57,441 bases of DNA, taken from assembly GCA_023444445.1 (NCBI GenBank), contig JAEXMK010000079.1, forward strand, positions 1 through 57,441. Direction: 5' to 3'. The DNA is from Pseudomonadota bacterium. GTDB taxonomy: Bacteria; Pseudomonadota; Alphaproteobacteria; Rhizobiales; Rhizobiaceae. Positions 46,922-54,248 of the stretch are shown one piece after another. A program made the translations under genes and the position numbers. Under the pieces are notes generated by a model, which was given only the letters and a program-made list of their open reading frames with translations, did no database searches and was not told where the DNA came from. The number at the start of each line of letters is the position of its first letter. Positions within the stretch are counted from its first letter, which is position 1.

Positions 46922-47158
46922 TTTCGAGATGGTGCCTGAGCGCATCGCACGCTCGGTTTCTTGGATGGTTTCCCACACACCGAGCAGATCGGCCCGAATC
47001 TCCATGAGGCGCCTGTCGAGATCCTTCCCGCCCGGCCATCCAAGAACGCCCAGTCGTTCGAATCCTCGGGCGGCGTCCCGGATTTCATCCATCAGGCGAT
47101 TGTAGCGTTCGAAGTTCAGTGGGAACTCGGCTGTCGGGATGTTCGTGATGTCGGTCAT
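46910..47158 (-). CDS. Hypothetical protein, 82 aa
   Basis: The start MTDITNIPTAEFP is preferred since AAGGAAG lies just upstream. An in-frame start ten codons earlier lacks one. Mostly helical and charged, with DKL/EIRADLLGVW-type heptads. No family recognised. Last of three small minus-strand genes at the right end of the element, transcribed toward the cassette. It may be an excision or control factor, but no helix-turn-helix is evident. Confidence 0.6.
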   Translation of the reverse strand: MTDITNIPTAEFPLNFERYNRLMDEIRDAARGFERLGVLGWPGGKDLDRRLMEIRADLLGVWETIQETERAMRSGTISKSDG

Positions 47159-47171
47159 GTTCTTCCTTTTG

Positions 47172-47457
47172 TCATGAAATGGCTGCAAGCCGGGGCGTGG
47201 GGCGCAGCCACTGCCGGGCTGCTTCCTCGGCTTCGGCGATCGCCTCTTCCTTGCTGTATGCGATGCCCATGGCGATGGGCCTCAAGTTATCGTCGTCGTC
47301 TTCCATCTTCGTGTCTACTGTGTAGACCCATCGGTCCCCACGCGCACCCCGGCAACGGCGCGACGAAGAGAGACAGGAAGCGGCCATCCGCCGCTGTCGC
47401 TTCTGCCGAGGATGATATGTCGCCGGTCCACTCGTTGATCGTTACGTTGTTCGTCAT
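47172..47457 (-). pseudogene. Small gene with an apparent frameshift
   Basis: A good start (ATG at 47457, AAAGGA 8 bases upstream) opens MTNNVTINEWTGDI and runs to a stop near 47320, while the following frame, shifted by one base, reads coherently as RWVYTVDTKMEDDDDNLRPI and on through MGIAYSKEEAIAEAEEAARQ to the stop at 47172. The two halves read as one protein of about 95 residues broken near 47340-47360. It may be a sequencing error, decay or, less likely, programmed shifting. Confidence 0.5.
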
Positions 47458-47480
47458 GTCTGTGTCCTTTCTGTTGACGC

Positions 47481-47720
47481 TTATGCTGCTGCGAGTGCTT
47501 CCAAGGCTCGAACGCCGCGCTGCTGGACGACCTTTGCCAGTTCCCTACCTGAGCCGGGGACGCGGGTGCGCCGGACGAGGCGCTGATCCCCAGTCCGGCG
47601 GTTCTGGACGAGGATCGTGGCGACGTACCAAAGCACCTCCCCGGAAGCTGTCTGCTGCTGTGTCTCGATGACAAGGACATCAATCGCCAGACCGCGAATT
47701 GTAGTGGTCGTCGTCTTCAT
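47481..47720 (-). CDS. Hypothetical protein, 79 aa
   Basis: The ATG at 47720 has AGGAG 8 bases upstream. The frame is open 96 codons further up without a site, so I use the short form. It is a beta-rich product (TTTTIRGLAIDVLVIETQQQ) with a basic middle and a helical VQQRGVRALEALAAA end. No family recognised. First of the small minus-strand operon at the right end of the element. Confidence 0.62.
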   Translation of the reverse strand: MKTTTTTIRGLAIDVLVIETQQQTASGEVLWYVATILVQNRRTGDQRLVRRTRVPGSGRELAKVVQQRGVRALEALAAA

Positions 47721-47799
47721 CCGGATGACTCCTAAAGCATTGAAAACGTGAGTTTTATACCAAAATTCAGGAGTCGAGCCCAGGGAGATCGGAAATGAT

Positions 47800-47815
47800 T
47801 TCCGGGTTCCCGGAA
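47800..47815. promoter_or_regulatory. Inverted repeat upstream of the small minus-strand operon
   Basis: TTCCGGG-TT-CCCGGAA, perfect 7-bp arms, lies 80 bases before the first gene of the operon. Its place fits an operator. Confidence 0.45.
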
Positions 47816-48321
47816 TGTTGGCGTCGAAGTCGTTAACGTGATTCAGATTGGCACGACGGCTAGGCAGGGGTTGACTGTCGCATGGGCCGCCATGCTCACG
47901 GGAGGCATGCCCCTCAAGGGGGATGCCGCAGGCAAAGCCGTCCTGAGCGGTCCATGGGACTGTCACTGAGCGACAAGGTTCCGCGATTATTTTTTCCCCG
48001 GTCCGCAACGCGGATCGGATCGAGACACGTGGCTCGATCCGAAGGGCAGGAAAAAATCGTCGTGGAAGAGAGCGAGGCTACCCCTGTCGAAATCACAGCG
48101 ATGAGCATATCGGAGCCGTCAGCATAGCGGCGCTGCAAGCGGGACGGCGGAAATTAGCGCATGTCGAGACGGTCCCCGGGGCAGCCGCAGAAAGTCCAGC
48201 GCAGCGCCGCCGGCTATGGCGGGGACTGGGATCGACTGGCCTCGGCGAGGCATTCCATATTGTTGACACCTCAGAATGGGCGTCGTACTGAAAGCTCTTG
48301 ATAAAACCGTGCGCCACATGA
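47816..48321. other. Structured gene-free region near attR
   Basis: About 500 bases without a gene. It holds GGCAT-G-CCCC/GGGG-G-ATGCC (47904-47927) and a nested structure: a perfect 9-bp CGGATCGAG/CTCGATCCG hairpin (48016-48041) enclosed by TTTTTTCC and GGAAAAAA (47990-48056). Such cruciforms are typical of replication or transfer origins, but no nick site is identified. Confidence 0.45.
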
Positions 48322-48330
48322 GTGGTACAC
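48322..48330 (+). repeat. GTGGTACAC near attR
   Basis: Third copy of the 9-base repeat found twice beside attL, 54 bases inside attR. Candidate integrase arm site. Confidence 0.45.
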
Positions 48331-48381
48331 ACGACTTCAATCTGGCCTGAATAAATGTTTTATTTTCAATGGCTTGAGATT

Positions 48382-48475
<94 letters not shown>

Positions 48476-48503
48476 ATGCGCGAACGCTTGCGTTGCGCGC
48501 TCC

Positions 48504-48531
48504 TCTTAAACATCAAAGGCCGGACTGACAA
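48504..48531 (-). promoter_or_regulatory. Candidate tRNA-Ser promoter
   Basis: On the minus strand TTGTCA and TTAAGA lie 16 bases apart, ending about 28 bases before the tRNA 5' end. The spacing is one short of the usual 17, so this is a weak-consensus guess. Confidence 0.35.
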
Positions 48532-48648
48532 GCGGAATTTCGTGTTTGTGTCACAAATTATTCGTCATGCACGAGGTCGGAAAGAAGGCTTGAGCGTCTG
48601 GCTGTTTAGTGAACATTTTTCGGGTGGCGCCGTGTTCTCGCGTCGCTG

Positions 48649-48870
48649 TCACAGCCGCTTATAGCGCCGCAGGATTTCGATGATCTTTTCATCCTGTTCC
48701 CGATCTGGCAGAAGGGCCGGCTGGCGGCTGGCGCCGACGGAGGGATCTTGCAGGTAGAGCGCGCGCTTGACCATGGCGGGTGCGAAGCCGAGAGCATAGA
48801 GATCGGTGCGGAAATTGGCATAGGTCGCCTGCTGGCGTTCAGCTTCAGCGATGTCGCCAGCTGCCCACAT
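48649..48870 (-). CDS. Small hypothetical protein downstream of the deacetylase fusion
   Basis: A 73-residue product from MWAAGDIAEAERQQATYANF onward: helical, charged, with a PSVGASRQPALLPDREQDEK middle. No ribosome-binding site precedes this ATG. Upstream codons in the same frame back to the fusion gene stop look protein-like too (FFRQSRGNARLWSSFA), so the true start may be a non-standard codon or the gene may have lost its beginning. Family not recognised. Confidence 0.5.
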   Translation of the reverse strand: MWAAGDIAEAERQQATYANFRTDLYALGFAPAMVKRALYLQDPSVGASRQPALLPDREQDEKIIEILRRYKRL

Positions 48871-48936
48871 GGCAAAACTTGACCACAGTCTCGCATTGCC
48901 GCGGGACTGTCGAAAGAAGAAAAGCAGAGATCGCCG

Positions 48937-51180
48937 TTAGATGAACCGGAAAGGCAGGCCCGAGATGAGCGCCTTGACGAAGCGCTTTTTTTGAAAGCAC
49001 CCATTCAACGAAACGCGCGGCAGCTGTGCCGGCTTTTCTAGGCTTTGAGGACCGAGAACACCGGCCTGTGTGGTGACCGCCACGGAAAAACCCGCCTCCG
49101 ATACTGCTTTCGCTTCGCGCTCTCCCACGGCCCTGACCCAGCCATAGGGATAAGAGAAGGATTGCGGCCGCTGGCCGACATAGGCCTCCACCACACGCGT
49201 CGATTCCTCGATCTCTTGGGCAAGACGTGCCGCATCGATCTTGCGCATATTCACATGCGTCATGGTATGTGCGCCAAAATGCACCAGCGGATCGTCCGAA
49301 AGCCTCCTGACTTCGGCAGCATCCATGACGAGGTCGTCCACGATCGCGATGGGATCGATGCCGTGCTGTCTCGCGAGGCGATCGATCTTTTCCACCGCTT
49401 CATCTTCCGCGGATTCCTGGACGAAGTTTTCAAGCCGGGCGAACGCCTCCACCTTCTGCGATGGCGTGGTGCATTCCACCTGCTCCGGCCCTGCGCCGAA
49501 ATCGAACTCGAACGACGCGGCTTTCTGCGTCAGAGCCGCCGCGGTTTCCCACCAGAGGCTGCGGCTCCGTTCGACAAAACCCGGAGTGATGAAAATCGTA
49601 TAGGGAACGGCGTATTTTCGGAAGATCGGCGCGGCATGTTCGGCATTGTTGCGATAGCCGTCATCGAGCGTGAAGGCACAAAACGACCGGCCTTCGCTGC
49701 TGTCGGCAAGCAGAGCCGGCAGATCATGCAGATGAACGGGCACGAGGCCGGATTCGAGCGCGGCCTGTATCGCTTCTTCCAGAAATTCCGGCGTCACGGT
49801 CAATTGCACATTGGGTGCAAAAGCAGAAGCCGCATGCCCCGGACGCACATGGTGAAGCGTGAAAATCACACCCCGCCCGGCAAGGGAAGGAAATGCCGAG
49901 CGGAGAGCCGGAAGAGAACTCACCTCCAGCCCTGCCCTTATGACCCCGTATTTCACCAGGCGTTTGACCGGCGGCAAGATCGCCCTTGCCGATTGTCCTG
50001 ACGCCAGGCCCGGAAGGATACGTTTTTTCAGCACCCGCAAGGCCGTCAGCGGCAGATCGATCAGGCCCGGCAAAGGATCGTTCGGTGCAAAAGCGGCCCA
50101 ACTGCGAATTTTGCCGAAAGATATTAGATAATCGCGAAGGCTCGTCTGCCCTCTTTGTGCCAACGTGAAAGCGGCAACGGCATCACGGACAAGATAGGAC
50201 CAGGAAGCGCCCTGCCGTGCAGTGACCGCCGGCCCGTTGGGCATGTCATTGGCCACCCGCCACAGCAGCCCGCCAAGATCGATGCCGGCGGCCGAGCAAA
50301 GGCCGAACCACGACCACGGGCGTGGATTGACATCGAGAAGTTTCAGCTCTCCATCCCGGCCGTCGAGTTTGAACTCCACCTCGACCACTCCGCTGTGGCC
50401 GGCCGACTTCAATATTTTCCGGGCAGCCTCAATCGCTTGCCGGTTATCGACGACCTCAACACAGGTGCTGGTATAACCGAAATCGACGGGATATTGCCTT
50501 GCGCGCCTCGCGGTAAATTCGGCGACGGGTTCCCCGTTCAGCCACAGGGCCGCATAGGAAAACTGGCTCTCTCCTCTGCCCGGAATGAGTTCCTGCACGA
50601 CGACATTGTCGGGGCCGATCTCTCCACTCGCATCGGCGAAAGCGGTTTTCAGCCCTTCTCTGTCGTCAGCACGGATAACTTTCGCCCGGGCGATCGAAGT
50701 ATTGCCCCCGCCCATATTCGGCTTGAGAATGACGGGAAACATCACATCCAGCCCGTCAATATCGGTTGCCGACGTCAGCGCGTAGGTTCGGGGGAAGCTG
50801 ACGCCGAGTTCCGCCGCACGTCTATAAAGCAGCGGTTTTTCACATAGCCATTGCAGGCTTGTCCACTCAGGCAGAATGATTTTGTAAAACGCCGAAAGCT
50901 CGTCGCGGTGCTGCGACACAAGCTGAACCTCACCATCGCCCGATGGCACCAACAGGCTACCCTTCAAGCCCCGTTTTTCAGCGATTTCACGCAGAAACGC
51001 CATCGCCGCGTCATCATGCGGGCCAGCCCAGCGGATTGTTTCCCGCACGAAGCGCGACCAGCCCGGCAGCGGGGAATCATGCGTGAGATAATAGACGGGC
51101 ACATTCAGGGCACCGAGGCTGCGGGCAAGGGCAAGCGTGCCATGAGCGCCACCGATAATAACTACACCTGGAATGGTCAA
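48937..51180 (-). CDS. ATP-grasp / polysaccharide deacetylase fusion
   Basis: A 747-residue two-domain protein. Residues 1 to about 390 are an ATP-grasp domain (LKPNMGGGNTSIARAKVI, GRGESQFSYAALWLNGEP, LLDVNPRPWSWFG), which would ligate an acid to an amine or thiol. Residues about 430-740 are a carbohydrate esterase 4-type deacetylase with the Asp pair in FTLDDGYRNN, the metal-binding HFGAHTMTHVNM and SYPYGW. No membrane helix or signal, so cytoplasmic. The fusion suggests one pathway modifying a sugar-bearing product such as a surface or cell-wall precursor. The substrate is unknown. Confidence 0.85.
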   Translation of the reverse strand: MTIPGVVIIGGAHGTLALARSLGALNVPVYYLTHDSPLPGWSRFVRETIRWAGPHDDAAMAFLREIAEKRGLKGSLLVPSGDGEVQLVSQHRDELSAFYKIILPEWTSLQWLCEKPLLYRRAAELGVSFPRTYALTSATDIDGLDVMFPVILKPNMGGGNTSIARAKVIRADDREGLKTAFADASGEIGPDNVVVQELIPGRGESQFSYAALWLNGEPVAEFTARRARQYPVDFGYTSTCVEVVDNRQAIEAARKILKSAGHSGVVEVEFKLDGRDGELKLLDVNPRPWSWFGLCSAAGIDLGGLLWRVANDMPNGPAVTARQGASWSYLVRDAVAAFTLAQRGQTSLRDYLISFGKIRSWAAFAPNDPLPGLIDLPLTALRVLKKRILPGLASGQSARAILPPVKRLVKYGVIRAGLEVSSLPALRSAFPSLAGRGVIFTLHHVRPGHAASAFAPNVQLTVTPEFLEEAIQAALESGLVPVHLHDLPALLADSSEGRSFCAFTLDDGYRNNAEHAAPIFRKYAVPYTIFITPGFVERSRSLWWETAAALTQKAASFEFDFGAGPEQVECTTPSQKVEAFARLENFVQESAEDEAVEKIDRLARQHGIDPIAIVDDLVMDAAEVRRLSDDPLVHFGAHTMTHVNMRKIDAARLAQEIEESTRVVEAYVGQRPQSFSYPYGWVRAVGEREAKAVSEAGFSVAVTTQAGVLGPQSLEKPAQLPRVSLNGCFQKKRFVKALISGLPFRFI

Positions 51181-51351
51181 AGCCTGATCCCCGTCCTACT
51201 CCATATCTTGATCGCAAAAATTGATAAATAAATTGGATATTTCTAAAGTATTGGGCTGGCGATTATCGAATGACGAGAAGGCCAAAGCGCCATGCTATTT
51301 GGTCTTTTAGCAGGCGCCTGGGACTTTGCTTTGAAACAACAGGCGTGGGGC

Positions 51352-51741
51352 TCACGCCTCCTTGCCCACCGGGCGTGGCTCGCCATTCTCATCCACGGCA
51401 ACCATGATGAAGACGGCCTCCGTGACCTTGTCGCGAGAATCCTGATAATGCCTGCGGGTCCAGGCCTCGATCTTGAGCGTGATGGAGGTACGGCCGATCT
51501 TTTCGATCCGTGTGTAGACACAGAGCGTATCGCCGATCTTGACCGGCTTCTTGAAGACGATTTCATGGACCGCCACGGTGACAGTGCGGCCGCCGGCTAC
51601 ATCATTGGCGCGGACGAAGGCCGCAAGGTCCATCTGCGACATGACCCAGCCGCCGAAGATATCGCCGGCCGGATTGGCATCGGCGGGCATGGCAAGCGTT
51701 CTAAGCGTGAGTTCCATATCGGCGGGCGGTTGCTGGTCCAT
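51352..51741 (-). CDS. Acyl-CoA thioesterase, YciA-type
   Basis: A 129-residue hotdog thioesterase. The start MDQQPPADMELTLRT is preferred, since GGAATTCGAG lies upstream and the family begins here. It has DANPAGDIFGGWVMSQMDLA with the catalytic Asp and the VTVAVHEIVFKKPVKIGDTL strand. It hydrolyses acyl-CoA in the cytoplasm. It lies between the deacetylase fusion and a short divergent membrane gene. Confidence 0.9.
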   Translation of the reverse strand: MDQQPPADMELTLRTLAMPADANPAGDIFGGWVMSQMDLAAFVRANDVAGGRTVTVAVHEIVFKKPVKIGDTLCVYTRIEKIGRTSITLKIEAWTRRHYQDSRDKVTEAVFIMVAVDENGEPRPVGKEA

Positions 51742-51915
51742 CTCTCGAATTCCTTTCACAAACCTCCCGCTGCCGGACTTAAACAACCCGGCCTTATCAG
51801 CCAATAGCCGATTTGTCGCGGCTGCCCCTCCAAAACAGCAAGGAATAACAGAGCAATCGTAAGCTTCTGTTAACCATGATGGGGCACGATTCCAAAAAAA
51901 CGCGGGGGCGTGCAA

Positions 51916-52110
51916 ATGGCCTATGACTGGAGTGGAAATAACGCGATAGAGCAGCGCTACGACCGTATTGTCCTCGTGGTCGCGGGCGTCATCGCCATCA
52001 GCTTGGCGACCGGCACCCTTGTGTTACGGCCGCAGATGGAACCGACAACCGCGATAAGCCTCGCCAAACAGCCACGCCTGAACTCTGAAAAATGGCATTT
52101 GCGGCTCTGA
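51916..52110 (+). CDS. Small single-helix membrane protein
   Basis: A 64-residue product with one hydrophobic helix (IVLVVAGVIAISLATGTLVL) after a charged N-terminus. The start could be ATG 51916 or an in-frame GTG 6 bases earlier. A GCGGGGG sequence is upstream. No family recognised. It sits convergent with the ABC transporter gene. Confidence 0.6.
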   Translation: MAYDWSGNNAIEQRYDRIVLVVAGVIAISLATGTLVLRPQMEPTTAISLAKQPRLNSEKWHLRL

Positions 52111-52149
52111 GCTACAGCCATGAGCCGAGCGAAGCCCGTGGCCTCAGAC

Positions 52150-53958
52150 CTACTGCAACGTGATCTCTTGCCTCGGGCCAGTTTCCTTCGGTAAGGCGTG
52201 GTCAAGGTGGGCCACAGCTGGAGCAAGGACTGAAAGAAAAGTCTCCGACCGGCCGATATAGATGATCCCAACACCTTCCATCCGGTTCAGAACCTCAGCC
52301 AAATTATCCTGCGTCTGCTTTTCCAGACCTTCCAGCAAATCGTCGATCACGACGAATTTCGGCTTCAGAAGCAGGGCATTGGCAATGCGGATACTGGCCT
52401 GCTCGTCCGAATCCAGTTTCTTGTCCCAGCGGATGTTTTCGTCGAGACGGGAAGTCATTTCTTCCAACCCGCATGCGGCAAGCGCCGCGAGATAATCGGC
52501 ATCGGTGAACCGCTGGGGTGCACGCGGATAGGCCAGGATTTCACGCAGCGAACCCGCCGGCAGATAGCCGTGCTGGGCAATAAAGAGCGTATCGGATTGT
52601 TCCGGCATCTCGATTCTGCCCTGCCCCCACGGCCATAGACCGGCCATGGCGGCAAACAGCAGCCGCCGGTTTACGCCCTGTTCGCCGTTGATCATCAGCC
52701 GTTCGCTCGACCCTATCCCGACCTCGTTTTCCCGCAGCCGGAATCCGCGCTCCACATCCTGTCCGCCCGCATCGCGGCAGATCGTGACCGATTGCAGGCG
52801 GATCTTTTCGTTCGCCGCACTGCGCTGCAGGTCGATCGTGAGGCCGTGCTGCTCCACGCTGTCCATCTGGATAAGTGCGTTACGGAACACTGAAACGCGC
52901 TGCAATGTCGCCTTCCAGCTGGCGATAGGGCCAAAATTATCGATATACCAGCGTAACGCCGTATTGACCTGGTTGAAGGCGCCGACAGCCATCATCAGCC
53001 CACCGAAAGTGAGGTTGCCGGAAAAATAGACCGGCGCCGCAATCAGGATCGGTGCCACCACCGCCAGCCAGCCATAACCCGCCGATACCCAAGTGAGATG
53101 CGTCAACGCCATGGCGAGCCCGCGAATGACGCCGAGCACCGCATCGATATCGATGCCGATCCGCCGCCTTTCGTTCTTTTCGCCCCGCGCAAGTGCAATC
53201 GCGGCGAGATTTTCGCTGGCCCGCATCAGGGAAAAGCGCAGCTCGGCCTCTTTGGAGTAACGCTCCGCATTCAGTCCGACCAGCCGGTAGCCAACGAGGT
53301 TGCTGAGCAGAGAGGCGGACCCGGCGTAAAGGATCGCCGCCCAGACCATATAGCCGGGGATCGCGTAAGTGTCGCCGCTGATGGTGATGGTAAAACCGGC
53401 CGAGAGCGACCAGAGGACGCCGATGAAGCTGACAAGCAGGATTGTTGCATTGACGAGGCCGATCGAAAGCGCCGTACTGCTTTCCGCGAGATTGCGGACG
53501 TCGTCATGCAGGCGCTGATCGGGATTGATCGAAATCGTGCCAAAACCGGCAAGACGCGCGGCGCGACCCGGTTTCAGCCATTGATCGACCATATCCTTGG
53601 CAAGACCCTCGCGCATGTTCAGCGCCGTCATCTGGTTGAGCCATGTCTGGATGACATTAAGGAGAAGCAGCAGCCCGGCGATGATGGCGAAAACTTCGAG
53701 CTGATGAATGAAGGCATCGAGATCGCGCCGCTCCAGCGCATTGTAAAACGGCGCATTCCACTCGTTGAGCCTGATCTGCCCATAGGCCGTGAGCAATATC
53801 ACCGTAAGCAGCGCGATCGACAGCAGGATCAGCCGGGTACGCACCGGCGACGTCCAGAAGGCACGCCCCATCATCCGCAACTGTGCGGGAAAATCGAGAT
53901 CGAAACCCGAAAGGTTCGCCGCGCTCTTGCGCTGGTCGTCGGTCACCGTTGTTGCCAT
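52150..53958 (-). CDS. ABC transporter, YddA/SbmA-like, with an eroded ATP-binding domain
   Basis: A 602-residue half-transporter. Residues 1-330 carry six membrane helices with the N-terminal FWTSPVRTRLILLSIALLTV and YGQIRLNEWNAPFYNALERR of the YddA/SbmA/BacA group, and residues 370-602 form the ATP-binding domain. The nucleotide site is not standard: the Walker A equivalent reads GEQGVNRRLL without the usual Gly-Lys-Ser/Thr, the signature reads LDSDEQASIR, and Walker B ends in VVIDDLLEG rather than DE. A normal partner or loss of ATPase is implied. Substrates in the family are peptides or B12. Confidence 0.82.
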   Translation of the reverse strand: MATTVTDDQRKSAANLSGFDLDFPAQLRMMGRAFWTSPVRTRLILLSIALLTVILLTAYGQIRLNEWNAPFYNALERRDLDAFIHQLEVFAIIAGLLLLLNVIQTWLNQMTALNMREGLAKDMVDQWLKPGRAARLAGFGTISINPDQRLHDDVRNLAESSTALSIGLVNATILLVSFIGVLWSLSAGFTITISGDTYAIPGYMVWAAILYAGSASLLSNLVGYRLVGLNAERYSKEAELRFSLMRASENLAAIALARGEKNERRRIGIDIDAVLGVIRGLAMALTHLTWVSAGYGWLAVVAPILIAAPVYFSGNLTFGGLMMAVGAFNQVNTALRWYIDNFGPIASWKATLQRVSVFRNALIQMDSVEQHGLTIDLQRSAANEKIRLQSVTICRDAGGQDVERGFRLRENEVGIGSSERLMINGEQGVNRRLLFAAMAGLWPWGQGRIEMPEQSDTLFIAQHGYLPAGSLREILAYPRAPQRFTDADYLAALAACGLEEMTSRLDENIRWDKKLDSDEQASIRIANALLLKPKFVVIDDLLEGLEKQTQDNLAEVLNRMEGVGIIYIGRSETFLSVLAPAVAHLDHALPKETGPRQEITLQ

Positions 53959-54248
53959 TCATTCCATTCCGAAAGTCAATCGGCAAAGAAAGCGGGTCGC
54001 GATTCTGCGCCTTGCGATGCCAAGCAATAACACGCCGTTCGACCTTGTCCACAATCCCGGTGAAATCTCCGCGGCGACGATTGAGAAGGCCGGGGCATTA
54101 TTCCTGCGGCAGACATGACGGCCTCGGTCCACAATGCAATTACTGCCGGAAATGATCCTTGCTTTCTTTTCCTGCATTGCACAAAATCCCGGTAATTTCA
54201 GAGGGGCGGACAACCGCATAAACCGGAAAAACCGGGCAAGGCAGATCA
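53959..54248. other. Intergenic gap before the transglutaminase gene
   Basis: 290 bases with no supported gene. It must hold the promoters of the ABC transporter (left) and the transglutaminase gene (right). I see no palindrome of note. Confidence 0.4.
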
